From assembly GCA_027574665.1 (NCBI GenBank), contig CM050690.1, positions 37,982,665 to 38,046,664 of the forward strand: DNA of 64,000 nucleotides. Reading direction: 5' to 3'. The notes under the pieces were generated by a model. That model made no database searches. It saw only the letters and a list, made by a program, of their open reading frames with translations, and had not been told where the DNA came from. This DNA is from Rhynochetos jubatus. Its lineage: Eukaryota > Chordata > Aves > Eurypygiformes > Rhynochetidae. Below, one piece after another: positions 13,801 through 28,800 of the stretch (the stretch's first letter is position 1; the number at the start of each line of letters is the position of its first letter). A program made the translations under genes and the position numbers.

Positions 13801-16800
13801 AGTATTTTTTTACAAGTACTTAGTTTCTGTATTGAGTCTATCTTCCTCTGACTATACATTGGGAAGATAATGAGTTTGGATTTAGGTTAACACCGTTGTG
13901 CCAACTGGGATATTAGGATTTAATTTCTCTCTAAATTATAGAAGCAAAACCTATGAAATGGATGATAGCTAGTTAACTGAAACTGTTGCTCTTCAAGGCA
14001 CCAAAATTGAAAAAAACCCACCTGATTTAGAGATTTTTTTTTTTTTGAGGGATTTAAAGTAACATACCAAAAAATACAGACCAACTTTTCAAATGCTTTT
14101 AAAAATTTTTCTTCTGTTTAATGTATTTTAATAGTTTAACTTCTGGCTGCACCATTTTTTTCCCCCGCTCTTTCAGTGGTTGAACTGAATTCCAGCACCA
14201 AGTTCTGAAAACTCTAGGGCCAAGTGCCTTCCTTGCAGCTCAGGTTGCCAGGTTTTCTGCTGTCAGCTACAAAAGAGATTGATGATTCAGCTTTTCACAA
14301 GTGTTCATTTTTCTTCTTTTAGGGGCTTGTATAATGGGGAATTTATATGCTTCTTCCTTGGTGAGGGGAAGAATTGGTTGTGGTCTTTACCTTCGATAAC
14401 TGGTACCCACCTTTTGATCAGGGTTCCGTGGTCTTTTGTTTTTTTTTTAGCTTCCCCTCAAGAGTCTCTGTAAACTTGTCAGTGCAGAGGTATACTGTAG
14501 ACAGTTTCTGCGATCATTTAATCGACGGTTTATACCCCTGTTGTTGTTAGTCATTTACGGAAGCTATTGACTTGCCAGAAGTCACTGGGCTGTGCCCTGC
14601 CAGGGTAAAAAGCTGAAAGATAGGCTAGTCCCATGCCTATGAACATAAGTCGTTTATACTTGCCCAGTGCAATCAGTCGAATTGTCTGTGTCACAGCTCA
14701 GTGCCTACCCAAAACCGAAATAAACTGTAATTTTTCATTATAGTGTACGAGTTTTTGAGAGCTCTTTTACAGTGTTGTGTAAGGTGGCTGCCCAGCTGTG
14801 CTGCAGTCGTTGTAAGCTTGTAGAGAAGACAATCCTTCAAAGCCATGCTTCAGTACTGGGTCCTGCTGTATTGGAAGTGTTCAGCTTTCAGTTCAGTGGC
14901 CTTTTTTGGTCACGAGGTAAGATTCAGATTAGGAGGCAGAATGTTGGAATGGGTTGAACAGATCCTTGTTTCTTAGTATTCAAACTTCATTCTGCCAGGA
15001 AGAACGTCTGACAAGTGGGAAGAGTGTGTCATGCTTCAGCTTTCTCTCCTTCCCTTACCCACCTTGGGCTTGGTTTCAGATCAAAACATAAACAACCATG
15101 TAGTAAAAACTCTAAAACTGAGGTTTCACCTCCCAAAATAATAGGCAGAAATTCTTGCCCAAGTTCAAAGTAACTTCATTTTTATTCAACTTTGTCCTGA
15201 ATCTTACCAAACATCCATTCATGCTTGCATCATTCATGCATTCAGCTCGTTTGCTACTCCTTGAATTGAGTCACAGCTGTCATTATCCATCCTCCTTTGG
15301 AAAGCCTGTGGTTAAAGGAAAGAGCAGGTTCCTTACCACTTAAGGTGCAACATTTGGATATCATTACATAGCCATTGCCCATCCCAAGACAGAAGATGTG
15401 TGTATATTTATGGGAAGCTGTCTGAGACTAGCTAACAGCAGTAGTATCAGAAGAACATAGAAGCTTGTATAACTCCGTTCATTTTAGCATGTTTGTGATT
15501 GAATCATAAACGCTAATATGTGGTGGAAAAGCAAGTAAAAACCAGAAGTGTCCTGAGCAAAGCATACACCAACTTGTTTGCTGAGAGAGAATACAGAAAA
15601 GAAAATTGAAGTATTTTTCCATTTCCCTGCTATAAAAATTATCCTGCTAGAATAATTTCAGGTGCTACAAATCAAAGAACTTTGGTTGTATTGTCAGGAA
15701 ACAGAGAACCTCTAAATGTCGTCCTCATAATGGAAGTGCAGATCAGTATGGTTCTCCATTCAGCTCATCAAATGAATTCTCATCCTATTCAGATAAAAAA
15801 TTGACCAGGATAATTCTGCCAGATGGTGTAGGCAAACTGTATTTCTGTTGTGAAGCAGAAACTTTGTGTTCTGAAAGAAAGCTGCTGTCCTAATTTTTAC
15901 TAACCTGCTTACTGTGACCTTCGATTGAAATGTTAATCTTGATCACAAATTTCTGTTGATTTGAGGAAAACCGTGTTGACTCAGTGTTGCTTTTGAGCAT
16001 GGCTGAACGGAATCTTGAATTCAGGCACTAACACATTATGGACAATAGCTTTGCCTTTTGTGAATGACATTGCACATTAGGATAACTGGAACAATGGACA
16101 AGGCAATAAAGGATTAACATTAGTTTTTATTAATAAAGGGTGAGGAGAGAATTTTGCATGGCAGAAAAAGGAGTATTTTGCATGGTTTTTTTCTTTATGT
16201 AACCATTTTTTTTACACACATTCCAGCTAGATCTTAAAGTGACCCGGGTACTTCTTGGAATTGTTAAATGTTTCTGTGGGAAAGATATGGTGTGTAATTA
16301 TACCAGGTTAGCTTGCTGAAAGTAGGAATTCTACAGTTTTTGGAGAAGTCACCTTGTAATTTGAGCTGACAGATACATTCAGTATTGGAAAGTCTACGAA
16401 TAGCAGTGAATTGCCTTCAGAACTTACACGTTTGGACAGTAATCAGTTAATAAGGAAATGCACTGGCAGTCTACAATCCAGTTGAAAATCAATCTGAACA
16501 TCAAGAGAGAAGAGTAGCAGGTTTATAACTACTTTTTAAGTAGTAATGTTTTTTACAATACTTTTGTGTCATTTCAGTTGAGATGAGTTCAAGAGGTTAT
16601 CAAACATTCTAACCTCTGTACCACACACACTATTAGTATTTTTTTAGAGCTCTAACCAGAAGGTTCATACATTTTAAATTCTGTCTCCACTGGCACTGCT
16701 CTGTTTCATTTCTAACTTTGTCGAAGACATCTGTGCTTGCTTTTCAGTAAATTAGGAATGTGTAGTGTGATTAGGAATCTTTCCCAGTGCAGAGTTGTCA

Positions 16801-19800
16801 TCTTTAAGACACTGAGCATGTTTGCATATTCATCTCTGCACAAATCTACTATTAGATTGTGGCAGTGACATCTAATAATCTGTACTACAAATAAGAATAA
16901 TTTGCGAAGAACAGCATTTGGATTACTTCACATTTTACAGCTGCTGGAGTGTTTATTTTCAATAGATTAATTCAATTTCCATGTTAGTCAATGAACCATA
17001 AAATCACAACCATTACTAAAGTTACTAAACCTTTTAAAATTTGAAATACAGCATTTATTTTAAAAATTAATAGCTAAATACTGTAAAATTTCAAAAACAC
17101 ATTCATGCATCTATATTGAGGGATCAATTCTATATCCTTTTATGTTAAAGTTGTTTGGTAGCAGAGTGCAGCAGTGATCTTGCTATAAGAATTATCAGCA
17201 TTAAATTGTTGTATCCTTCTGATGTATTTCCTAATGAATAGGTGCGAGTCTAATGCCAAAACGTATAAAGACAGTAAATGTAGGGTAGAAAAACCTGAAG
17301 TCAGAAAATGTGGAAGTAGTTACTGCTCATGAATGGCATAGATACAAGTGTTGCCTTTACAAATGGGCTCTGCAGCATTTTCCTGTGCTTTGTTTCTCTC
17401 TTAATGTCTGGCTGTAAAAATGTAGAACGCAGATATGCTGGTTTCAGACAGGAAAGAGTTGAGTTTCTTCGCAGTGTGGATGGCTGGCCCAGGGTGGCTG
17501 AAGGAGTATTTCATTCCATAGTACCTCAGGCACAGTGCACACCCACAGTTCTGAGGCGGGAGGTGGCCTGATGGGGAAGGGTCATTAAGGCTTTGGACTA
17601 GCTGATAGCTGGGTTGTTAGCTCTTGGTGCGGTTGTTAGCGGTGGGGCAGGTTTGTTGTTTGTGAGTTAGGGGGTCTGCTGGCTTTTGTCCCCGTAGGAT
17701 TGTTGCCCGGGGGCTCTGTCTCTGTGGGCTCTCAGGCTGGGACTCCTGCTTCTCAGGACCTAGCCGTGTGTCAGTTGGTGGGTGGTGAGCAATTGTATCA
17801 TATGTTCTATTTTGTATTATTTTAATTACTTAGTAGTATTGTCAGTATTAGTGGTATCCCTATAATTTTCATTTATATTATTAGTTTTATCTCAACTTTA
17901 CGAGCTTTTCTTGTCTTTTCCTTTGACTCTCCTCCTGCACTGGGGGAGGGAGGTGGAGGTGAGCGAGTGGTTGAGTGGTACTTAATTGATAGATAAGGTT
18001 AAACCACGGCAGTTCTTTTTGGTGCCCAGGTAGGGCTCGAGAGAGTTAAGAACAGATCTGATTATTGTGTGATAAGTATTCGTTGTAGCAATGTGGTCAT
18101 GGCTGATCAAGATGTTGAGTTTGGGGCTCTTTAAGTTGCTAACAGAATGGTGGGAACTACTGCCTTATGTCTTCCTTACTATCCTGATGCTCTTACATGC
18201 TTGAAAGGTTGAAGGGTTTTGTTAGGCTGATTGGTGTATTGCTGATGTTGGGAGGAATCCTGTATCTGTATTTAATATTGTCAGCCCCCTGGTACGTTGA
18301 GAGTTACCTCCTGGAGGCTTTCAAGAGTTACACCTTTCCCATTTTCTTCTTGGGGTCTCAGCCTATAGAGAAGAGATTATTCGGTCCTGTCTTGGATGTG
18401 GAGAAATTATTCCATTTTTTCCATCTTCTCTTGGACCAGTGGCAAAAGTGTATGAGTATTTTGGAAATTATTCATGTGGTTGGGGTGACCTGTGGTCAGG
18501 GATCAGCTTGCTTCTGAATGTTCTTGTGGTCTTGTGTAAAGTTAAAGAACTGTTTGGAAATGCTGCCCCATTTGCTATCAGTGCTTGGGGCAGAGGCAGG
18601 CTCTGTGCAGTCCTAACGCAAAGGGGGGCGGTGGGCAGGGTGGCAGCCCAAGCCCGCGTGACTACAACTTTGGTTACGTCACCTCCCATGTCGGCTCCAC
18701 CCCCCGCCGTGGGTCCAACCGCTGCACGTTGCAATGCAGCCGTGCAAACCCTCGTGTGCCAATGCTGTTGTCGGTGTCAGCTGGCACCAGTGTCAGTGGC
18801 CCAGTACAGAAAAAGAAATGGACATGCAAATCAGTCTGTCTGGTAGAGGATGAGGAATTAGCAAGGCCTTCCCAAGGGACAGAGGATGAAGCAGTTGTGG
18901 CCACTCAATCATTATCCCTGAAGGAGCTACAGAATATCCGTAGAGACTTCAGCCATTGTCCAGGTGAACATATTATCACCTGTCTGCTCTGCAGCTGGGA
19001 TAACGGGGCCAATAGCATGGAGTTAAGAGGGCAGAGAAGCCAAGCAGTTGGATCACTTGCTGGAGGAGGGGGCACTGACAAAACAATTGCAAGAAGGATG
19101 CAGAACGTAAGCCTCTGGAGACGACTCCTGACAAGTGTGAAAGAAAGGTATCTTTTTAAGGAAAGTGTGCCGCATCAGCCGCGCAAATGGACCACCATGG
19201 AGAAAGGGATCCAGTGCCTGAGGGAACTAGCGGTGCTGGTGATAGTTTACTGTGACCCAAACAATGCACAAGCACCCACAGATCATGGTGAAGTTCAGTG
19301 CACACGACCCATGTGGCAGAAATTAATGCGGAGTGCACCATCCTTGTAGGCCAGTGTGCTTGCAATAATATCTTGGAGAGAGGATGAGGCACCGACAGTG
19401 GATGAGATGTTTTGCGGGTTCTGGGAATATGAGGAAAGTCTCTCTTCCCCCATGCAGGCCTGTGTCCCGGCTGTAGAGAGACTGTCCTGGGATTTTAAGC
19501 AGTTCAGAGAGGAGATCTGGGCTCCCCACCTGTACGAGCCAGGTTCTCAGCTATTAGGAGCAGGCGTTCCACTGCTCAAAGAGAATCCAACAGGTGTCCG
19601 TCACAGGGTGCCCTGTGGTTTTACCTACGTGGCCACAGAGAGGGCATGAGGATGGAAAACCTACCTCACTTCTAGGGGAACAAATAAGGGAATTGAAAGG
19701 GAAAAAATTCACCACTGGGGGTTCTTCCAGGAAAGCCGCTGCTCCCATATCCAAACAGGATGGACGATCTGACATGACTCATTTCTCCAACACAAGAATG

Positions 19801-22800
19801 AGTCATGTCAGTATTAGAGGGGCCCTGCCTCCAGCCAGGTGGAGGAAAGGGACAACTGTGTTTACTGGACTGTGTGGATTCAGTGGCCTGGCACATCAGA
19901 GCCACAGGAGTACCGAGCTCTGGTGGACACGGGTGCACAGTGTACCCTCATGCCATCAAGCTGTAGAGGGGTACAGCCCATCAGCGTTTCTGGTGTGACG
20001 GAGGGCTCTCAAACTCTGACTGTGTTGGAAGCTGAAATAAGCCTGAGTGGGAAGGAGTGGCAGAAGCGCCCCATTGTGACTGGCTCAGACGCCCTGTGCA
20101 TCCTTGGCATTATCTCAGAGAAGGGTACTTTAACGACCCAAAAGGGTACTGTTGGGCTTTTAGGAGAGCTGCTATAGAGACTGAGGAAATTGGGCAGCTG
20201 TCTGTCTAGCCTGGTCTCTCACAGGACCCAACTCTTGTGGGATTGCTGAAGGCTGCAGACCAACAGGTGTCAGTTGCTACCACAACAGTGCACTGGCGAC
20301 AGTATCGCACCAACCAAGATTCCTTGATTCCCATGCATAAACTGATTTGTCAACTGGAGAGCCAAGGGGTGATCAGGAGGACTTGTTCACCCTTGAACAG
20401 CCCCATCTGGCCAGTGTATAAGTCTGACAGAGGGTGGAGACTAACAATGTGCTATCGTGGCCTGAATGAAGTCACGCCACTGCTGAGTGCTGCTGTGCTG
20501 GACATGCTGGAACTCCAGTACGAGCTGGAGTCAAAGGCAGCGAAGTGGTACACCACCATTGACATTGCTAATGCCTTTTTCTCCATTCCATCAGAGGGCA
20601 GGACACAGTTTGCTTTCACTTGGAGGGGTGTCCAGTATTCCTGGAATCGGCTGCCCCAGGGGTGGAAGCACAGCCCTACCATCTGCCATGGACTGATCCA
20701 GACCTCACTGGAACAGGGTGCAGCGCCAGAACACCTGCAATACATTGATGACATCATCGTATGGGGCAACACGGGAGGCAGAGTTTGAGAAAGGGAAGAA
20801 GATCATCCAAATCCTTCTGAAAACCGGTTTTGCCGTAAAACAAAGCCAGGTCAAGGGACCTGCACAGGAGATCCAGTCCTTAGGAGTAAAGCGGCAAGAT
20901 GGATGCTGCCAGATCCCAATGGATGTGATGAACAAAGTCGCAGCTGTGTCCCCACCAAGGAGAAAAAAGGAACACAAGCTTTCCTAGGCATTGTGGGTTT
21001 CTGGCAGATGCATATTCCAAGTCACAGCCAAATTGTCAGCCCTCTCTATGCAGTGACGCAAAAGGAAAACAATTTCAAATGGGGCCCTGAGCAGCGCCAG
21101 GCCTTTGAACAGATCAAGCAGGAGATCGTGCATGCAGCAGCCCTTGGACCAGTCCGGACAGGGCCAGAGGTAAAGAATGTGCCCTACACCGCAGCCAGGG
21201 AGAATGGCCCTACCTGGAGTCTCTGGCAGAAAGAACCAGGGGAGACCCGAGGTCGACCCCTAGGATTTTGGAGCCGGGGATACAGAGGATCTGAGGCCCG
21301 CTACACTCCAACCGAAAAAGAGATACTGTCAGCTTATGAGGGAATCCGATCTGCCTCAGAAGTGGTTGGAACTGAAGCACAGCTCCTCCTGGCACCTCGA
21401 CTGCCAGTGCTGGGTTGGATGTTCAAAGGCAGAGTCTCTTCCACTCATCATGCCACTGATACTAAGTTGGTGAGTAGGTGGGCTGCTCTGATCACACGAG
21501 CTCGAATAGGGAATCACAGTTGCCCAGGGATATTGGAAGTGATCATGAACTGGCCAGAAGGCAAAGATTTTGGAATGTCACCAGAGGAGGAGGTGACATG
21601 TGCTGAGGAGGCCCTATTGTACAATAAATTGACAGAAAATGAGCAGCAATATGCACTGTTCACTGATGGGTCCTGGCACACTGTAGGGATGCATTGTAAC
21701 AGATGCTTTGTAACATCATAGGTGAAAAGCTACTGTGTGGAGTCCCACAGGACAAGTTGCAGAGACTGCAGAAGGACAAGGTGAATCCAATCAGTTTGCA
21801 GAGGTAAAGGCCATCCAGCTGGCTTTGGACATTGCTAAATGAGAGAAATGGCCAGTGCTGTACCTCTGCACTGACTCGTGGATGGTGGCGAGTGCTCTGT
21901 GGGGGTGGCTACAGCAATGGAAACCGAGCGATTGGCAGCACCAAGGCAAACCCACCTGGGCTGCTGCATTGTGGCAAGATAATTCCTTTCCAGCTACCTT
22001 GGTGGGTAATGAGAAAAGATGGGGAATTCCAATGCGTGCCTTGGGAATTTGATTCTCAGGGAAAATAGCCCATGAATTAAATTGCGTGATGGACAATAAT
22101 TGCTGCAACTAATCCCTGTTCTGAGTTTTGTGTTGTAGGAATCACTACAGCAGAAGTCACCTGAACCTACAGAGGACAAGCCTTGCCAGAAGCGCAGCAG
22201 TGACCTGACCCGAGCTGTCATTAGCACCAAACGATCCCATGCGATACTCCACCTTTCCTGTCCCGAGTGACCCACACACCTGATGAACCTGGTGGTTCCT
22301 GTTGGAACCTGAAGTCATGGACTAATGGACATTTTAATGGGCGTTTTGCAGAGATGGTCCATAGACTAAGGGAATGGTATCTGTGTAGGATGGGATGGGG
22401 AAGGTGCAGTGCATTAATGAGAATTTACAGAATAGCGTGGAACTGAGCATGATGTAAAAGGTATGAAATAAGAGTGGAGAATGTGCTGGTTTCAGGCAGG
22501 AAAGTGTTAATTTACTCCACAGTGGGGACGGCTGGCCCAGAGTGGCCGAAGGAGTATTTTATTCTATGGTACTTCATCCTCATTAGATGCGTATAGTTCT
22601 GAGGCAGGAAGTGGCCTGGGGGGTCTTTAAGGCTTTGGGCTAGCTGATAGCTGCGTCTTAGCTCCTTTGTTAGCTCTTGGCAGTTGTTAGCAGTGGGGTG
22701 GGTTCATTTGTTACTGGGTTCGGGGGTCGGCTGGCTGTTGTCCAGGCCAGGTTGTCCCCCTGGGACTCTTGCTCTGCAGGCTCTTGGGCTGGGACTCCTG

Positions 22801-25800
22801 CTTCTCGGGACTTGACTGTATGTCAGTCAGCGGGTGGTGAGCAATTGTATCATATGTTCTATTTTGTATTATTTTAATTACTTAGTAGTAGTAGTATTGT
22901 TAGTGGTATCACTATAATTTCCATTTGATTATTAAATAATTCTCAACTTTACAAGCTTCCTTATCTTTTCCTCTGACTCTCCTTCTGCACTGGGGGAGAG
23001 AGGGAAAGGTGAGCAAGTGGTTGAGTGTTACTTAATTAATAGATAAGGTTAAACCATGACAGCAGATAACTTGAATTTATAATCTTTTCTAACAGCTAAC
23101 AATGAGGAGTAGTTTGATATTTTTGTGCTGAGCAAATCACTTGTTTGTGAATCTTAGAATTAAATAAATCTTGTGGAATTTGGTGGATATTTAAATAGTT
23201 TTTGTTTAAGATTGCAACCTGTGTGATAGTTAAGTATTGTACTTCTGTAATAATTCTTATAATTCCCAACTGATTATCCGTAAGCTGAGTAAGTTACAGT
23301 GGGGAGTCATGACTTGTTGGAAGTTAGCGAACAAGCTATTGAAAAGACAGAAAGAGGTAACCCCACGCTGACGTCCCAGTCAAAGGGGAATAACGTTTGA
23401 ATTGAGCCTTACCACAGTGCCATGCAAAGAATGAGAATGTTATCTCTGATGCAGGAAGACTAGAGATCCTCTCCATCCTAATAAGGCTATTTGCTGAATG
23501 CTTCTCTCCTGTGATTGCTTCTAATAAAAGTCTGATACTGGTCATACTGTCTAATGTTTGTAACGTGTTTGGTCAGTAAGAGAAACTGCAGGCATTGTCA
23601 GAGTGTCTTGCAAATTAAATGCAACAATGTGTATTTGTCACTGAACCACCCTTGGTCTTTCCACATGCAGAGTTTTTGTGAGTTCCTGTCAGCCTTCTCC
23701 TCCCTTTCTGTCTTTCTTGCTAGGCCACTAACACCAAAAATCCATCAGAACGTAGAACTAGACCTGTAGCCTGGTATCTGGGTCAGGTATCCTATCTATG
23801 CTGCTTGTCCATACAGCTGCCTCTGTCTTCTAACCATCCAGCACATCACATGCTGGAACATTGTAGATGCTATCTTGATACAGGATTTTTGGGTTATTTA
23901 GTTATGAAATAGGAGCCTGGACCTAAATATAAGAGGCAGGAAGAGACTTAAATCAGAGGCACGGCAACACCTAGACAAAGCTTGAACAAGGAGTTTCCAA
24001 AATAATAATAAAAAATAATATAATTTCTCAGCCCTTAATTCTTCATTTCTTACCCCATTCTTCTTGCTATATTCATCCTGCCCCTGATGCTGGCTCTTGC
24101 AGAGATAAAATCAAGCAGGGGCTTAAATATGTAGGTATATGATCAATAGTTGTGATTTTGCAGCCCAACGGAGTTGGGGGAGGGGGGGGAATAATCTGAA
24201 CTTTCAGAGTTTTCTGGAAAGCGTTCTCTTGAGAGCCTGTTACTCAAATGTTGTTGCGTTTCAGTCACTAAATAATCAGTATCTTTGAGGGAAAGTATCA
24301 TTTAGAAAAAAAAAAATGTTTGGGCAAGTGGAGTTATCCATATTTTAAAGTCGTAGGTATGCCTAATTAAATGTCTTTATTCTTCACCACAGTACAATGG
24401 TACTCATTAAATGGTTTTGCTATTTTAACTGCATTGAGAACTACCCTACATGTTTTTAAATATTGGCATACGTATCTGAACCGATATGTTTGTATTTAAG
24501 GGTTTATTGAATCACACTGGTTTATACTAATCTATTTCTCTTTCAATTTGTAACATATGGGAAGTGTTGGAGCAGTCTTGCTGTTTTCAACTAAGATGCA
24601 GCAGTCTTAATCCGATCAATACTTTAATCGCTCATTGCTCAGAAAGTCAGAAATGTAATAGTTGCCAAGTCATGTTAAAGTTACAGAGCCTTAGTTTTTA
24701 AAAATTATTCATCTGCTGTCATCAATTATTGCCCATTAAAAAATACTCTGCTGCAATATTCATGGCAATTGTCGGAAAATATTAAGAAAGGTCAGGCGGG
24801 GGGAAAGAATATGGAGAAACACTAAGCACTACCTCAAGTGCATTATTAGGCCCCACTGTCTACATGATAGTGGGTTCTTATATACAGCTAAATATAGACT
24901 TATTCCCAGAGTTAATTACTCCAGTGTTTTGGAGGTGATGTGACATAAATTAGGAAATGAATCCTTATTTCCTTTGTTGTTTCAGAACTGTAATAATCAG
25001 TAGAAATTCGGCATGTACTAAAAATATATATAAAACTGAGTCTTGAAAAGTTAATTGTTCCTTGCCAGTTTTGGTTAGGATCAATTTTTATTTCCGTAGC
25101 TACGTGAACAGCAACTGAATAATTCTCTGTAATTGTGAACATTAGCTGTCACAGATCTGTTAGTCATGTTCTGATTTTGTAAGAGTAGCCTTTTTATAAA
25201 AGTATGTGTTACGTACTTTATTATAATCTATACTTTTGGGAGATAAATACATTTTAAGCGTGAAATTAGTACATGAATTTATACTAACATATTCAAAGCT
25301 ATAAAACTATTATCTCTTTTAGAAAATTGAAAACGGAAGATTTGCAAAACTCAGATACATTGCACATGCTATGGTCAACAGTACAGATCTGTTAATGGTA
25401 ACAAAAAGGTAAACAGTTTGAATAAGAAGTACTTAAAACTGTCATCAAAATGTGCATGCCTTCATAATTGTTCATCAGTAGCTGCACTTTGACATGTCTT
25501 TGAGACTATGTATGCAGGTAAAATAATGGGGAAGGCATGCGTAGCATACTGCTAATAATCTTGTTCAACTGCAGCATTGTTCAGCACAAGAGTGTGTTAT
25601 TTTGAGTGTCATAGTAATTTGTCTATTTAAGGAGAGGAAAGGACTGTTGGTTTTATGATTTGTTTAGCTGAGAAAGATTTGCTGTCACTGAATGCTAGGA
25701 GTTGGAATGGACCTTCAGAGATTGTTTAGTCCAAAACCCCTGCCAAAGCAGGTTCACCCAGAGCAAGTTGGACAGGAACACATCCAGGCAGGGTTTGAGT

Positions 25801-28800
25801 ATTTCCAGAGAAGGAGACTCCACAACCTCCCTGGGCAGCCTGTTCCAGTGCTCTGGCACCCTCAGAGTGAAGACATTTTTCATCATGTTGAGATAGAATT
25901 TCCTGGGTTCCATTTTTATGCCCGTTGCCACTTGTCCTGTTGCTGGACACCACTGAAAAGAGTCTGTCCCCATCCTCTTGACCCCTGCCCTTTAGATATT
26001 TATAAACATTGATGAGATCCCCTCTCAGTCTTCTCCAGGCTAAACAGACCCAGCTCTCTCAGCATTTCCTCATAACAGAGGTGCTCCATTCCCTTGATCA
26101 TCTTCATAACCTTCTGCTGGACTCACTCCAGTAGTTCCCTGTCTTTCTTGAAATGGGGAGACCAGAACTGGATACAGCACTACAGCTGTGGCCTCACTAT
26201 GGCAGAGTAGAGGGGGCGGATAACCTCCCTTGACCTGCTGGCCACGCTCTTTTTAATGCCCCCCAGGATACCATTGGCCTTCTTGGCCACAAGGGCACAT
26301 CGCTGGCTCACTGATTGTCCACCAGCAGTCCCAGGTCCTTCTCTGCAGAGCTACTTTCCAGCAGGTCAACCCCCCCCCCGCCCTTACCGGTGCATGGGGT
26401 TATTTTCCCCCAGGTGCAGGACCCTACACTTGCCCTTGTTATTAATGTGGTTAGGCTGAACTGTGGGATTCACTTGTGAGTTAGCATATTGAAGGGAAAA
26501 AGGGTAATACAGGAACAGAGTCAGTGTCTAGCAGTGGAACACCAGGTGTCCTTCTCATATAAAAATTCTGTACAACTTTTTGTAGAAATACAGCTAGAAG
26601 TAGTGTTAAAATTCTGATAGGAAACACAGTATTTTAAATAAGATGAAGGTTCAGAATTCACTCTTGGAAAGTATGCTCTATGGTTGTTACATATCATTAG
26701 ATAAGAACTACTTTGGAACAACTAATGACTTCACTAGAGCTCGGGTAATGATAACTTCAGTATCTGTACACTAGATAATTAATTTTCTTTTCTGGTGCCT
26801 AGTGGTGTGTTATTTGTGACAAAAGGGACATTTGGACAGCTGACCTGTGAATGGCAATACACTTACGATGAATTTACCAAAGAACCATTCATCGTCGATG
26901 GCAGAAGATTACGCATTGAAGCCAAGGTATGGTAGCCTAATCATATTTTGTTTTCTTTTTGTGTTACTGTTTATAAACTCGAACTTTGAATTCTAGATAT
27001 CTCTTCTGGTTGAGATGTACTCAGAAAAGAGTTGAAATTTGGCATGGGCAAACTCCTCAAATAACTAACTTTTGACTGTGCTAAGCAGAATGGTGATGGG
27101 GTTGCAGAAGAAATTATTCCTCGAATCCTGGGAATTTTTTGTTTTTTGGTATACACCAGTTTGCGCTTTATTCATAGTTTGGAAAATGGTGATACAACAA
27201 AAGTCTTTCAGAAGATTACAGAGTATTTTTAATATGCAGTCTGGTGCTGTGGAAATGTGCCAGTGTGTGGACTTCTACCTTGTTGTGATCCCAGAGATTC
27301 AGATATATTAGAGCAATACTTTTGCATGTGCTATGCCTCAAGATTTTTTTTTTCCATCTCCTAGTAATCAAATTCTTCAAAAGTATAATAAGGTATTAAT
27401 ATTTTCCCAAAAACGGTAATGACACATGCAAGTTGAAGAATGTTGGTTTTAGTTGCAGTTTTTCCTTTAAAAATCCCAAAGCTTTCTTTGCCTGGTAAAC
27501 TGGCAAAGGATATAAGGAGAAAGATGAGTGCTGATGACTGAGTGTACTTACAGAGGTGAAGTTCTTTAAAAAAAAATAAGTCTTTAATTCTTGTTGAGAT
27601 GGTAACTGAAATTAATTTCATTCAGTGAATTTACCTGACAGTGTTTTGTTTTGTTTTTGTGATTTTAATATGCTTCATGTGTATAATTACACATCTTGGT
27701 TATCAGGACAGTCTTGACAGTGTACGAAGTCATTCAGTCTTTCACTCAGATTATTTGTTTCTATTGCAGAGAGCATGAAAGGCAGAGCCATATTGGTTTG
27801 GAATCCTCCAAACTGGATTTCTGACTGCAAGTGAACTTTTAGAAACTTAGAGTTTCTGCCATTTCAGACAATGCTGAATAACATGTCCATCTTTACTCCT
27901 ACATAGCAGTCATTTCAGAGTCCATTCACATGTCTGGAGTATGCTCTTTATGGAAATCTATGGTTGAAAGCTGTATTTTGCAAAGCCCTGCTTATGTTCT
28001 ATTTCTGAAATCTAAGTTGCTATTTTCACTACCTGAGACAATACTTGCAAGTCAGTATTGGTGGAGTGTCCACCCAGGGGATGACTTGAAGGAGAATGAA
28101 AAATTACAACCTTGGGGTGTACTGGATTTTGTTACCCCACATACTCCATTATCTGCCTTCCATTCCTACACACTTTTGTAGCCCAGTCTCCAGGGATTCC
28201 ATGGTAACAAGGGAAGTCTGTTATTGCTGGAGTGTTCCACTCTGCTATGCTTTCATGCAGAAACTGAGTTTGTCAGGCTGTGTGCATGCAATGTGAACAT
28301 ACTCAGATTAGTGCAAAGGGTACACGTGGCTGTCTGAACCATATAGCTGCCTTAATGGTACATAACTTCTTATTCATTGTAAAGTGTGAAGAAACTGACT
28401 TCAATTTTGAACTACCTTTTTTTTTATTTTTTAGGAACGAGTTAAGTCTGTGTTCCATGCCAAAGAATTTGGAAAAATAATTAATTTTAAAAGTCCAGAG
28501 GATGCTAAGGTAAAGTCAAAATAGTATTACCATGATATTGTGCTAAATTTGGCTTACAAAGTGAAACAGAAATAGTCTTCACCTGAAACTGCTGTGTATT
28601 TTTGAAGTCACTATATCCACACAGCCATTTCACAGATGAAAATGGCAGTGATCTATTCAGTGCTGAATTTCAAAAGTACTGAATTCCGACACCAAACTCT
28701 TCCTTACGTATATGTTTTGAATTATAACTGTCTGTCAAACAGCTGATCTAACAGTACTGCTAAGAAAAACTAAACAATCAAGAATGTGAATTAAAATAGT

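Larger units (their letters stand above)
17436..23061 (+). mobile_element. Endogenous retrovirus, ERVL-like (class III), old and broken
   Basis: A 5.6-kb provirus: 5' LTR 17436-18011, primer-site-like TGGTGCCC at 18020, a degraded gag-side region, pol remains and 3' LTR 22484-23061. The host repeat GCAGATA (17429-17435 and 23062-23068) brackets it, so both ends are original. Pol shows protease (VDTGAQC), reverse transcriptase ([10 protein letters not shown]) and RNase H-type (ALFTDGSW) motifs with class III resemblance. I see no clear integrase or envelope. The two LTRs differ at very roughly 15-20% of positions by eye, suggesting tens of millions of years. It carries several breaks and cannot be active. 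Confidence 0.9.
8475..25322 (+). other. Large VPS13A intron (16.8 kb)
   Basis: This AT-rich intron holds the alternative terminal exon (10625-10681), a solo LTR (12454-13224) and an ERVL provirus (17436-23061). Outside these I see no exon-like block. Short open frames such as 11933-12121, 14279-14473 and 15155-15343 lack homology and splice context. An 8-bp run of G interrupts 24178-24190. Confidence 0.7.

Noticed and set aside
18585-19349. 254-codon frame in the gag-side part of the provirus
   Set aside because: Treated as part of the fossil element. No separate host gene is supported.
25690-26460. Open frames of 106, 92, 75 and 64 codons in this interval taken as a gene
   Set aside because: The whole interval is a CR1 3' fragment. 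The 92-codon minus frame is the CR1 ORF2 end.
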